64,000 bases of DNA from Anaerocolumna xylanovorans DSM 12503 (GTDB taxonomy: Bacteria; Bacillota; Clostridia; Lachnospirales; Lachnospiraceae). A program made the translations under genes and the position numbers. Below the pieces are notes generated by a model. That model ran no database searches and was not told where the DNA came from. It worked only from the letters and a program-made list of their open reading frames with translations. Shown piece after piece: positions 51,042-59,692 of the stretch (positions are counted from its first letter, which is position 1; each line of letters opens with the position of its first letter). The stretch spans positions 207,122-271,121 of the forward strand of contig NZ_FRFD01000009.1 of assembly GCF_900143645.1 (NCBI RefSeq), written 5' to 3'.

Positions 51042-52806
51042 ATTTTCTATTCTCCTTCACGGCCTTTGTGAGTATCCGGACGGTTGTCCCTTCCCCTGTC
51101 TGGCTTTCAATGGTGACTCCGTATTTTGTATCAGGATACTTTAGCCTTATACGTGAATGTACATTTCCGAGTCCAATATGGGAGCTTGTTTTTAATGCAT
51201 TTCCCGCATCTCCTCTTAATATCTCACGAATTTGTGCCAACCTCTCCTGTGATAAACCAATACCGTTATCACTGATTTCTAACAGCAAATCATCTTCTTC
51301 CGTAAGCATGGCCTTTAACTGTATCTTCCACGTTCCTGTTTTATTGATGAGTCCATGCCCAAGGCTGTTTTCCAGTATTGGCTGTAAGATAAGCTTGGGA
51401 ACCACATATTCCATCAGCTCCTTTTTTACCTGTACTTCAAATTCTATCCGGTTATCAAATCTTTCATTTTGAATATTCAAATACTCCTGTAAATAGCGTA
51501 TTTCCTCTCTGATGCACACCATCTCCCTGGTAAAGCTTAAAGAGTAACGCATAATATCACTTAAGGAGGTAGTCATATCATAGATTTTAGTTACGTTCTT
51601 TTCTAAAGCAATTCCGCCTATAGTCTGTAAGGTGTTATGCATGAAATGCGGGTTTATCTGTGCCTGCAGCGCTCTGACCTGTGCCTCTCTTTTTTCTATC
51701 TTACTTTGGTATTCCTGCTTTATTAACCTTTGGTTACGTTCCATCATTAGATTAAAGCTGTTTTGCAGTATTCCGATTTCATCCTTTCTATCAGAGGGAA
51801 TCTCTTCGGAATAGTTATTAATCATTGCTGTTTTCATCTTCTCTGCAAGTGCAATAATCGGCTTACTAAAAATACCCGAAAATAAAACAGAACCGCCAAT
51901 GGAGATAATCACTGCAATACCGGAAATAATTGATCCGGCAATCAGCATCTGCCTCATAGCATTGGTAATCACGAAACTTGGCACCGCAAAAAGGATTATC
52001 AGCTTTCCTCTATTCACACTTCTGTAAAACCAGAAATTATCTTTATAGTAGAATTCCTGTTCCTTGCCCTTTGCAAATTTCTCAATAACCTTTGCCAGGT
52101 CTGCTGTCTGTATTTTGGAATCGCTTTTGCTGTAATCAGCCTCTATTAATTCCTGCTCATCATTAAAAAGCATCACCGATTCATCTTCTGTTGTTTTAAT
52201 ATTTTCTAATATGTCCTGAATTTCATATGGTCTTATCTTTATTGTTATCAATGCAACCGGTACATTCTCATAAAAGTCATAAACCTGATGGGCTATCATA
52301 ATTTCTTTCCCTTCCCGTTTAAACACAATGTTCGTCTGCAGAGATTTCTCTCTATCCTTCCAAAACTTCAGTTTATCTCCTGCCGCTTGCATATCCGCTC
52401 CGGAACGCTTGGCTACCAGGACCTGATTTGTCTTCAGATTAAATATTTCAATGGAATTGATGTTACTATCCATGCTTATTACGGTATTCATGGCTGTGAT
52501 AAGCTGCAGTTTTGAGGTATAATCCAGGCTCTTTCCTGTTTTGCACCAATCCATGATGACGTTTTTGATTCCCTTATTGACTTCGAAATTGTAAAATTGA
52601 TTTATATAGTCTTTTGTTTCAAGGCCTAACCGGTCCTGCAGCCAGCCAATACTCATCTTTCTGTTATAGATTAGTTGATCCTTTAATGTACTGCGGGATA
52701 TCAGTACTGTTATCATGGTAGTCGAACCAACCAAAAGCAGGGAAAATACTAAAATCACCAGCAGTATTTTCTTACGGATAGATGAATTATAATATATTCC
52801 TTTCAA
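51013..52806 (-). CDS. YesM-type sensor histidine kinase
   Basis: 597 residues. Start is TTG with GGGAGGAG eight bases upstream. Membrane helix 1 (about 12-34), extracellular dCACHE-like sensor (about 35-285), helix 2 (about 288-310), HAMP (about 310-365), His_kinase domain with ALQAQINPHFMHNTLQ (phosphoacceptor His about 391) and an ATPase domain with LENSLGHGL and DNGIGL. The YesM family senses extracellular sugars, sometimes through the binding lipoprotein. Pairs with the overlapping YesN gene. Confidence 0.93.
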   Translation of the reverse strand: MKGIYYNSSIRKKILLVILVFSLLLVGSTTMITVLISRSTLKDQLIYNRKMSIGWLQDRLGLETKDYINQFYNFEVNKGIKNVIMDWCKTGKSLDYTSKLQLITAMNTVISMDSNINSIEIFNLKTNQVLVAKRSGADMQAAGDKLKFWKDREKSLQTNIVFKREGKEIMIAHQVYDFYENVPVALITIKIRPYEIQDILENIKTTEDESVMLFNDEQELIEADYSKSDSKIQTADLAKVIEKFAKGKEQEFYYKDNFWFYRSVNRGKLIILFAVPSFVITNAMRQMLIAGSIISGIAVIISIGGSVLFSGIFSKPIIALAEKMKTAMINNYSEEIPSDRKDEIGILQNSFNLMMERNQRLIKQEYQSKIEKREAQVRALQAQINPHFMHNTLQTIGGIALEKNVTKIYDMTTSLSDIMRYSLSFTREMVCIREEIRYLQEYLNIQNERFDNRIEFEVQVKKELMEYVVPKLILQPILENSLGHGLINKTGTWKIQLKAMLTEEDDLLLEISDNGIGLSQERLAQIREILRGDAGNALKTSSHIGLGNVHSRIRLKYPDTKYGVTIESQTGEGTTVRILTKAVKENRKYDIGESSDY

Positions 52807-52962
52807 CTTTAGCTCCTCCCAAATATTTCATTGCATAAATTATAACACGAATAACAGCCATTTGGTGTTTCGCTTCATGAATATATTTAGTTTTATTTAT
52901 TGTATTTTTTTAAGATGGCTATTCTTATATCACAATTAATTATAGCATCCTATTAGTATATT

Positions 52963-52981
52963 GCTGTATAATGTATACAGC
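52963..52981 (+). promoter_or_regulatory. Perfect dyad GCTGTATA-ATG-TATACAGC overlapping a -10 box
   Basis: An 8-base perfect inverted repeat with a 3-base centre. TATAAT (52967-52972) lies within it, so a protein bound here would block the promoter of the methyltransferase gene that starts at 53020. The -35 region is poor. Confidence 0.7.
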
Positions 52982-53019
52982 AAATGATGAAGGGGACTTT
53001 TTATGTGTGGAGGTGCATC

Positions 53020-53691
53020 TTGTCAGAAAAATATGAAGAAATAAGAGTACAGGAAAATGCAATTTACGAAGCAATAGAACAGATTTCAATCCCTGCAGCA
53101 AAATCAACCGGGAATGATGTGTTTGACCGGGCATTAGACTGGCTATGCCAGGATACGGAAGCTGTCTTGGATTTTGGCTGCGGACACGGTACTTTGATTT
53201 TTCTTTGTTCCATACGCGGAACAAAAAATCACACAGGCATCGATATATCCGACATAGCAATAAGAATTGCGGAAAAAAGAAAATTATCAACTTCCAATGG
53301 AACATTTGCTTTTATTGACGGCGGACTGGAAAAACTAAGTGATATACAGGATAGTACATTTGATGCTGTTATCCTGTCTAATGTCGTAGATAATTTATAC
53401 CCAGAAGATGCCCGCAGCCTGCTGTTACATATTAACCGTATTCTGAAAACATCCGGAAAAGTACTCGTTAAATTGAATCCTTATATCACAAAAGAACAGA
53501 TGGAGGAATGGGGTATAACGGTAATAAAAGACAATCTCTTAAATGATGGGTTTTATCTATGGAATAACACAACAGAAGAATGGCGGGATATACTCTCCGC
53601 CGGTTTTGAGATTACAGATTATCAGGAAATCTACTATCCTGAACACGATATGTATAACAGATTATTTTTATTGACAAAAAGCAGTAAATAG
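53020..53691 (+). CDS. SAM-dependent class I methyltransferase
   Basis: 223 residues from a TTG start six bases after GGAGG; the ATG at 52984 has no RBS and would sit almost at the promoter. Motif I VLDFGCGHGT (about 47-56), the acidic motif II IDISD, and motif IV DAVILSNVVDNL are those of small-molecule/ubiE-like methyltransferases. Substrate unknown. Monocistronic between a strong dyad promoter and a bidirectional hairpin. The tight operator suggests it is induced under specific conditions. Confidence 0.87.
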   Translation: MSEKYEEIRVQENAIYEAIEQISIPAAKSTGNDVFDRALDWLCQDTEAVLDFGCGHGTLIFLCSIRGTKNHTGIDISDIAIRIAEKRKLSTSNGTFAFIDGGLEKLSDIQDSTFDAVILSNVVDNLYPEDARSLLLHINRILKTSGKVLVKLNPYITKEQMEEWGITVIKDNLLNDGFYLWNNTTEEWRDILSAGFEITDYQEIYYPEHDMYNRLFLLTKSSK

Positions 53692-53706
53692 TAATTTTAA
53701 CAGAAA

Positions 53707-53770
53707 AAGCCCTGCAGCTATTCTTCACACCGAACTTAAGCCCGTGTGTTACAGGAAAATTGCAGGACTT
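53707..53770. terminator. Hairpin terminator between methyltransferase and pyrF, with conserved core
   Basis: Outer arms aagccctgca (53707-53716) and tgcaggactt (53761-53770), one mismatch; inner arms CACAC/GTGTG. Minus-strand tail GGGCTTTTTCTG. The inner 36 bases (53724-53759) match the core of the hairpin at 56925-56995 at 25 of 36 positions. Confidence 0.85.
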
Positions 53771-53802
53771 CTTCTGCCGTTTATTTTACAACAGCCCTGA
53801 TA

Positions 53803-54738
53803 TTATTTAATACCACCTTTTACCAGTGCTGTATTAATCTCTTCTCTCATGTCAATAACAGCCTGTCTGGAAGCGTCTGCATAGGCCTCCGGTCCGAATT
53901 TTTCATAATTCTTAGCCTTATAGGCAGCAATAATACCCCTGGAGGAACTGACAATGGCGCCAAGACCGTCCTTGTTAAAGTAATCCACTAAATCTTCTGC
54001 CTTTCCTCCCTGTGCTCCGTAACCGGGAACCAGGATATAAGTCTTTGGCATAAGCTTTCTTAGTATCTTTCCCATTTCCGGATAAGTAGCACCAACGACC
54101 GCTCCGATATAGCTGTAGCTGTCTCCCATATGCTCCCTTCCCCATTCTGAAACCATCTCACCAATCAGCTCATATAAGGGTTTTCCGTCAACGAGCTTAT
54201 CCTGAATTTCACCGCTGGAGGGATTGGAGGTCTTAACCAGAATGAAGAGTCCCTTCTTTTCTTCCTTGCAGACATCAATAAATGGCTTGACACCATCAGA
54301 GCCCAAATATGGATTTACCGTGGCAAAGTCTTCATCAAAACCCTTATACGTATTCTTTCCTACCGTAACCTTTCCCAAATGTCCTACGGCATAGGCAGCA
54401 GAGGTAGAGCCAATATCTCCTCTTTTGATATCTCCGATAACAACAAGTCCTTTTTCCTTGCAGTATTCAATGGTCTTTTTATAAGCTATCAGACCTTCAA
54501 TACCAAACTGCTCATACATAGCAATCTGCGGCTTTACAGCCGGTATCAGGTCATAGGTTGCATCTACTATTCCTTTGTTAAACTGCCAGATGGCTTCTGC
54601 TGCTCCTGCTAATGTTTCCCCTTTTTCCTTGTATGCCTTTTCCTTTATCTGTTCCGGAATATAATCAAGCATGGGGTCAAGTCCTACAACAATGGGTGCC
54701 TCTGTTTTCTGGATTTTGTTAATTAACTGCTGAATCAT
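53803..54738 (-). CDS. pyrF: Orotidine-5'-phosphate decarboxylase, type 2
   Basis: 311 residues from the ATG after GGAGGCAGTA. This is the longer clostridial/mycobacterial type: VVGLDPML near the N-terminus, the catalytic Lys/Asp cluster in VIGDIKRGDIGSTS (about 107-120), the NPYLGSDGV block, ILVKTSNPSS and PGYGAQGG. It converts OMP to UMP, the last step of de novo pyrimidine synthesis. It is 25 bases downstream of pyrC, in one operon; the other pyr genes are elsewhere. Confidence 0.95.
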   Translation of the reverse strand: MIQQLINKIQKTEAPIVVGLDPMLDYIPEQIKEKAYKEKGETLAGAAEAIWQFNKGIVDATYDLIPAVKPQIAMYEQFGIEGLIAYKKTIEYCKEKGLVVIGDIKRGDIGSTSAAYAVGHLGKVTVGKNTYKGFDEDFATVNPYLGSDGVKPFIDVCKEEKKGLFILVKTSNPSSGEIQDKLVDGKPLYELIGEMVSEWGREHMGDSYSYIGAVVGATYPEMGKILRKLMPKTYILVPGYGAQGGKAEDLVDYFNKDGLGAIVSSSRGIIAAYKAKNYEKFGPEAYADASRQAVIDMREEINTALVKGGIK

Positions 54739-54763
54739 TACTGCCTCCGTTTTATAATTTTTG

Positions 54764-56038
54764 TCAGTCTTTATAAACCACCTGTCCGTCAACAAGGGTG
54801 TACTTTATTTTTCCTTTTACTCTTCTGCCATGAAAAGGGGTATTTCTGCCCATGGAAGCAAAAGTCTCTTTATCTATCTTATACCACTCACCGGTATCAA
54901 CAATTACGATATCAGCTGCCTTCCCTTCCCTTAGGCTTCCTCTTTCTATCCCCAGTATATCTGCCGGGTTATAACTAAGCTTTTTCACAAGTTCCATAAA
55001 GGTAAGTATTCCCGGTTCCACCAGTTCGGTATAAGAAAGGGCAAAAGCTGTCTCCAGGCCTACTATGCCAAATGGTGAATGAAGAAATGATTTTTCTTTC
55101 TCCTCTTTGCTGTGAGGTGCATGGTCTGTTGCAATTGCATCCAATACACCGTTCTTAAGCCCCTCTTTTAATGCCTGTACATCCTCTTTGCTTCTTAGGG
55201 GAGGATTCATCTTATAATTGCTGTCGTCACAAGGGATATCATCATCCGTCAGGGTAAAATGATGGGGGCACACTTCTCCCGTTACGGGAAGTCCCTCTTT
55301 CTTAGCCCATTCAAGGAAAGCTACGCTGTCTTTTGTGGAACAGTGGCACAGATGAAGCCTTACTCCTGTTTCCTTGGCAAGCAGGATATCCCTGATTGCA
55401 ATAATATCTTCAACGGCATTGGAAATACCGGGTAAATGAAGCTCTTTTGCTACATTTCCTTCATTAATGACTCCATCTCCTGCCAAATCCTTGTCTTCAC
55501 AATGGGCAAATACCGGAATTCCTGCCTCTTTTGCCTTAAGCATCCCTTCTCTGTAAAGGGAAGTACTCATAACCGATTTTCCATCCTCACTGATAGCTGC
55601 CGCCCCTGATGCTGCCATTCCTGCAATATCTGCCAGTTCTTCACCGGCCTGTCCGTATGTTACGGCGCCTATGGGAAGAATATGAACCCGCGCTTCCTTT
55701 TTTTCCTTCTCCTTGAGCCACTCAATCATCTCTTTGCTGTCAATAGCCGGCCTGGTATTTGGCATGGGGCATATAGTGGTAAAACCACCCCGTGCCGCCG
55801 CCCGGGAGCCAGTCATAATGGTTTCCTTGTATTCGAAGCCAGGCTCTCTTAAGTGCACATGCAAATCAATAAATCCCGGCATAACGTAAAGTCCTTCCGC
55901 ATCAATGACCACATCCGCAGTAATCTCAAGATTCTTACCAACTGCTGCTACGAGTCCATTTTTTACATACAGATCCCTTATTCCGTCCACCCCGGTAGAA
56001 GGGTCCAGTACATGGCCTTTCTTAATTAATACCGACAC
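54764..56038 (-). CDS. pyrC: Dihydroorotase, class I
   Basis: 424 residues from a GTG start placed five bases after GGAGG; this gives the normal N-terminus MSVLIKKGHVLDPSTG. Metal ligands in DLHVHLREPG, the carboxylated-Lys region, PMPNTRPA, HCEDKDL, the CHCSTKD histidine, and catalytic Asp in ATDHAPHSKEEK are present. It closes carbamoyl-aspartate to dihydroorotate. pyrF follows. An in-frame ATG at 56050 includes the RBS in the coding part and is less likely. Confidence 0.94.
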   Translation of the reverse strand: MSVLIKKGHVLDPSTGVDGIRDLYVKNGLVAAVGKNLEITADVVIDAEGLYVMPGFIDLHVHLREPGFEYKETIMTGSRAAARGGFTTICPMPNTRPAIDSKEMIEWLKEKEKKEARVHILPIGAVTYGQAGEELADIAGMAASGAAAISEDGKSVMSTSLYREGMLKAKEAGIPVFAHCEDKDLAGDGVINEGNVAKELHLPGISNAVEDIIAIRDILLAKETGVRLHLCHCSTKDSVAFLEWAKKEGLPVTGEVCPHHFTLTDDDIPCDDSNYKMNPPLRSKEDVQALKEGLKNGVLDAIATDHAPHSKEEKEKSFLHSPFGIVGLETAFALSYTELVEPGILTFMELVKKLSYNPADILGIERGSLREGKAADIVIVDTGEWYKIDKETFASMGRNTPFHGRRVKGKIKYTLVDGQVVYKD

Positions 56039-56098
56039 ATTATCCTCCATTCTTTTACACGGCTTGTACATCATAAGCTTGTACTATAGTTAAAAGTT

Positions 56099-56494
56099 TT
56101 ATAATTCAGCCTTTGCAATATCTTCCAACATCGCCTTATTGCTTGCATATTTCTCAATTTCTTCTTTCGTTACCCATTTAAAATCATTTAATTCTTCCGA
56201 AAGAACCACATCATCACTCATACACAGAAGATGGAAGCAGATTCCTATGTTGCAGACATCACCTATCATAAAAGACCATGTATATAATATCCGGTTAATA
56301 TGGGCAGTAAGCCCTGCATTTTCATAAACAATACGAAGCACTCCCTTTTCCGGACTTTCTCCGAATTCCAGTTTTCCATCTATGAATTCCCATTGGTACG
56401 GATCCATGATCCTGTCATCATACCATCTCTCCACCAACAAATATTTATCTTCATATTGGACAATACCTTTCACAAGTATTCTGTATTTCTCCAT
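56099..56494 (-). CDS. Nudix-family protein with degenerate Nudix box
   Basis: 131 residues with a Nudix fold. The box region GKLEFGESPEKGVLRIVYEN keeps the first Gly, the Glu after five residues, the Arg, and one later Glu, but the usual REUxEE reads RIVYEN: the first Glu is Ile and the last catalytic Glu is Asn. Classic pyrophosphatase activity is therefore doubtful; it may bind a nucleotide or ADP-ribose, or use another metal ligand. Family hydrolases often act as housecleaning enzymes. RBS GGGAGGTTATTT. It is 60 bases upstream of pyrC. Confidence 0.8.
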   Translation of the reverse strand: MEKYRILVKGIVQYEDKYLLVERWYDDRIMDPYQWEFIDGKLEFGESPEKGVLRIVYENAGLTAHINRILYTWSFMIGDVCNIGICFHLLCMSDDVVLSEELNDFKWVTKEEIEKYASNKAMLEDIAKAEL

Positions 56495-56710
56495 AAAATA
56501 ACCTCCCGCTTTTTTTCTTTCTTAATTCAGCTTCGACAGCTTTAGTTATTTTCTTCCATCCTGCCTGTTTTTATTATAACGTAAGCCTTGTTCAAATACA
56601 ACCTTTCCTTTCATCCAAAAAAAGGATTGTATAATTAATTCTTTCCTGTAAAACCTATTCCTGTAACAATTATTAAAAGATAGTGTGAATGTGAAAGAAA
56701 GGATGATTTT

Positions 56711-56911
56711 ATGGATAATTTCCTGGGATTTAATAATATGCTCCCCCCTGCTCTGGCAGTTTATCTTGCCAATGATGTAGCAGCAAGGGATGCTTTTCTG
56801 GAACTGGATGATGCAAAGAGGGACGAATTCCTGGCATATTCTAAGGAATTTCAATCAAAAGAAGAGCTGGAAAGATATCTTTATTACCACGATGAAGATA
56901 ATTTCCGATAA
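56711..56911 (+). CDS. Small conserved-looking protein of unknown function
   Basis: 66 residues with a good RBS (GAAAGGATGATTTT). Amphipathic helices: ALAVYLANDVAARDAFLELD and AKRDEFLAYSKEFQSKEELE, ending YLYYHDEDNFR. The composition, with regular Leu/Ala spacing and acidic tail, indicates a folded three-helix peptide. No function recognised. A long hairpin terminator follows 14 bases after its stop, supporting a real monocistronic gene. Confidence 0.72.
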   Translation: MDNFLGFNNMLPPALAVYLANDVAARDAFLELDDAKRDEFLAYSKEFQSKEELERYLYYHDEDNFR

Positions 56912-56924
56912 ATTTAAAGAACAT

Positions 56925-56995
56925 AAGAAATCCCGTTGCTTTCCTTTACACCAGATTCAAGACAGTGTATTACGAAAAAAGCGACGGGATTTCTT
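56925..56995. terminator. Hairpin terminator with conserved core
   Basis: Arms aagaaatcccgttgcttt (56925-56942) and aaagcgacgggatttctt (56978-56995), 17 of 18 paired; inner ACAC/GTGT. It can serve the small plus-strand gene and the DUF3298 gene on the minus strand. Core related to 53724-53759. Confidence 0.88.
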
Positions 56996-57029
56996 ACGCC
57001 ATCCAAAATAGCTTTTGCAGCAGCCCATA

Positions 57030-57710
57030 CTAGCAGCGCACAGGTACTGCCCCTCCCTCCTTAAAGGGTATAAGAAAGGCCTGTATTCCGTTAGAATAGG
57101 GAGCGATTTCATAAAGTTGGAAGAATATTATTATTCCTCCCGGTACTACATAGAAGTTCTTTTCATTAAAATTCTCTCTTACCAGATCCTTTACATCATC
57201 AAAATATAAGGTACTGTTATCTATCATGTTATTTGCTATCTGCTTGTTTATTTCATCAATGATATAAGATGTATAATCTTTCTTTCCCGGAAAAAATTCC
57301 GACAATTCTATTCTTCTTCCGCTTTTTAAATTCCAGGTATCTGCACTTCTGGTTGTCATTCCATGGGCTCCTCCTGTATATTCATACCGGTCAAAGAACA
57401 GGCTTAATACACAGTTGTCATTATACGTAATTGTATAATTTGTTAACACTTCGTAGGCCCTCACCGGAAAATCATTGGCAGTGGCGTATTCATAATCATC
57501 AATTGCCATTTGAAAAAGCTTTGTTACATGATACTTCTTGTAAAGGGTAGCCTCTGCCTTGTAATATACACTAAGCTTTCTTGCGAAGCTGCGAAACCGC
57601 TCTGAAGCAAATTGCGGATACTGAATCTCATAGGTCAAAAGCTTCTGTCCCTTGTACTCCATCTCTCCCTTTAACTGATATTCCCTTACATTAACACTAT
57701 TAATACCCAA
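57030..57710 (-). CDS. DUF3298/DUF4163-type protein
   Basis: 226 residues from a TTG start; no ATG is available upstream in frame before a TAA. N-terminal EYKGQKLLTYEIQYPQF, the YTGGAHGMT motif (about 115), SGRRIELSEFF, and a C-terminal FFQLYEIAPYSNGI with IPF are those of the DUF3298 domain found in RsiV, an anti-sigma factor that binds lysozyme. Unlike RsiV it has no membrane segment or signal peptide, so it is probably cytoplasmic or released. A separate frame just upstream begins MVKQAWVLIVLM and stops, which might be a relic of a lost signal sequence. Confidence 0.75.
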   Translation of the reverse strand: MGINSVNVREYQLKGEMEYKGQKLLTYEIQYPQFASERFRSFARKLSVYYKAEATLYKKYHVTKLFQMAIDDYEYATANDFPVRAYEVLTNYTITYNDNCVLSLFFDRYEYTGGAHGMTTRSADTWNLKSGRRIELSEFFPGKKDYTSYIIDEINKQIANNMIDNSTLYFDDVKDLVRENFNEKNFYVVPGGIIIFFQLYEIAPYSNGIQAFLIPFKEGGAVPVRC

Positions 57711-57758
57711 GCTTGCTTCACCATAGAAATCTTTGTGTTATTATATGCTTTACAGGGC

Positions 57759-58604
57759 TTATTGGTTCAATATATTCCTCAAAGCTTCATAGGCCATTGT
57801 AAACGCCCTCTCACTATCAGAAAGAGAAAAGTTCATTCCGTCTCTCTCAAGCTGCCGGAAACCTGCAAAATCCGCAAGATGAGGCTCAAGGCTTAAAAAT
57901 CCCCGGTATCCTTCTTTATCAAGCTCTTTTAGTATTTCCTTCACCCTGCCGTCTCCCTCTCCTGCTACTCTGACTTCTCCGGTTTCCTTTAACGCATCTT
58001 TTATATGCACATAGGAAATATACGGTTTTAAGAGTTCATAGGCCTTTACCGTGTCCTCTTTGCACTGTACAAAATTTGCGAAGTCAAATACCGCTTTAAA
58101 GCTGTCACCAAAAAGGGCTTCCATAATATCTTTGCAGCGAAGGGCAGAATCACCGTAAATACCCTTTTCATTCTCGTGCAGCAGAATTACCCCATTGCTT
58201 TTCCCATAATCTTTAAGCCTTCCAAGGCGTTCAATCACTTCATTTTTATATTTTCCCGCCTCTTCTGTCTCCGGGATATAAAAGCTGAATATCCTGATAT
58301 TAGGGGTATTAAGGATATGGGCTGTTTCCGCTACCCTCTTAAAGCTGTCAAAATGCTCCTTAAAGCTGTCATTTATAGATATCTTTCCTACGGGAGAACC
58401 AATGGCTGATACCTTTATCCCCTCACTGTCTAAGTATGCCCTTATCTCTTTTACTTCTCCCGCAGCAAAATCTGCCACGCTCCTGCCTCCTGCACTGCGA
58501 AATTCCAGATATTCCATTCCAAGCTCTTTTAAAAGTCTTATCTGGATTTTAAGCTCCTCACTGATTTCATCTGCAAAGCCTGTTATCTTAGAAAGTTTAA
58601 GCAT
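57759..58604 (-). CDS. Sugar phosphate isomerase/epimerase-like TIM barrel (xylose isomerase-like)
   Basis: 281 residues from the ATG after GAAGGAGGACGGC. AP-endonuclease-2/xylose-isomerase-like barrel: LGMEYLEFRSAGGRSV, metal-binding Glu in ILLHENEKGIYGD, Asp in AVFDFANF, His in YVHIKDAL, and Glu in FLSLEPHL. These residues form the divalent-metal site of sugar epimerases, IolE/IolH-type dehydratases and C-glycoside lyase subunits. It is the last gene of the AraC-associated operon, 53 bases after a Gfo/Idh/MocA gene. Confidence 0.88.
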   Translation of the reverse strand: MLKLSKITGFADEISEELKIQIRLLKELGMEYLEFRSAGGRSVADFAAGEVKEIRAYLDSEGIKVSAIGSPVGKISINDSFKEHFDSFKRVAETAHILNTPNIRIFSFYIPETEEAGKYKNEVIERLGRLKDYGKSNGVILLHENEKGIYGDSALRCKDIMEALFGDSFKAVFDFANFVQCKEDTVKAYELLKPYISYVHIKDALKETGEVRVAGEGDGRVKEILKELDKEGYRGFLSLEPHLADFAGFRQLERDGMNFSLSDSERAFTMAYEALRNILNQ

Positions 58605-58657
58605 GCCGTCCTCCTTCATTTATTCATCCTTTCCAGCATGATGCCTTTTCTTCACGC

Positions 58658-59692
58658 TTACAGGATAACTTCTTTCCCATTTCTAGCCGATTCATATATC
58701 GCCAGCATTAGTCCCACCGTGTCTTTTATCTGTTCGATACCCAAAGGAACCTTCTTTCCTTCCTTTAATGCCTGGTAATAGTCCGTAATGCAATCCTGAT
58801 GCCCTGCTCCCCAATAGCTTTTGCCCATACTTTCCTTTTGTTTTGCTAAACTCACAGGAAACTTCCCGGTATCTATTTCCCTGCCTTCAAAATCAAAGCA
58901 GGCTGTTCTCATCTCTTCAATACGCAGATTCATATTCTCACAGTGCAGTTCAATAATGGGCGGCATATTGGTACAATAAGCTGTTGTCGCATAAAAGCAG
59001 CCCTTTACACCGTTTTCGTACTGAATATAGGCTTCCATCATATCTTCCACCTCTATAATACCTTTCAGATGATGGTTTGCCATTACGGCATCTGCTTTAA
59101 CCGGCTTTCCAAGAAACAGGGTAAGTAAATCCAGAGAATGTACCGCCTGATTGATCAAGACTCCTCCTCCCTCTGTCTTAAGGCTGCCTCTCCAGCCGCT
59201 CTCTGTATAATATTCTTTATTCCTGCTCCAACTGACAAGAGCCCTTCCCCCTATGACCTTTCCCGGTATGCCGTGCTTCATAAGCTCTGCTGCTTGCAGG
59301 GTTCCGGGATTATAACGGTTCTGAAAGCATAGTCCTAACTGACCTTTTGATGTACCTGCTGCTTCTTTTAATCCGGCATATTCCTCATAGCTCATGGCCG
59401 GCGGCTTCTCCATGAATACATGCATTCCCTTTGTTAATGCGGCTTCTGCCATCGGAACATGAAGATAGTGGGGCGTGCAGATATGAAGCACTTGAAGGTC
59501 CTCTTCCCGTAACATTTCCTCCAAGGAAGTATACACCTTCGCCCCATACCGTCTTGCAATCTCTTCTGCCCTCTCTTTTCTGATGTCACAGACAGAAGTA
59601 AGCTTTATCCCTTTTTGCCTGTCCAGACAGGCCGCATGAACCTGTGCAATACTGCCGCACCCTACGATTGCTGCTCTTATTTCAGTTTCCAT
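58658..59692 (-). CDS. Gfo/Idh/MocA family oxidoreductase (second copy)
   Basis: 344 residues from the ATG whose codon overlaps the upstream gene by 11 bases. Rossmann AIVGCGSIAQVHA (about 8-20), the CTPHYLHVPMAEAAL block, MEKPPAMS (catalytic Lys about 95) and a C-terminal catalytic half with GGGVLINQAVHSLDLLTLF carrying the family His/Asp. NAD(P)-linked oxidation of a sugar or inositol hydroxyl is expected. Together with its sister gene and two TIM barrels it forms an oxidise-isomerise set. Confidence 0.9.
   Translation of the reverse strand: METEIRAAIVGCGSIAQVHAACLDRQKGIKLTSVCDIRKERAEEIARRYGAKVYTSLEEMLREEDLQVLHICTPHYLHVPMAEAALTKGMHVFMEKPPAMSYEEYAGLKEAAGTSKGQLGLCFQNRYNPGTLQAAELMKHGIPGKVIGGRALVSWSRNKEYYTESGWRGSLKTEGGGVLINQAVHSLDLLTLFLGKPVKADAVMANHHLKGIIEVEDMMEAYIQYENGVKGCFYATTAYCTNMPPIIELHCENMNLRIEEMRTACFDFEGREIDTGKFPVSLAKQKESMGKSYWGAGHQDCITDYYQALKEGKKVPLGIEQIKDTVGLMLAIYESARNGKEVIL

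Noticed and set aside
51035..51472. A 145-codon plus-strand frame
   Set aside because: Antisense to the ATPase domain of the YesM kinase; Ser/Phe/Cys-rich shadow composition.
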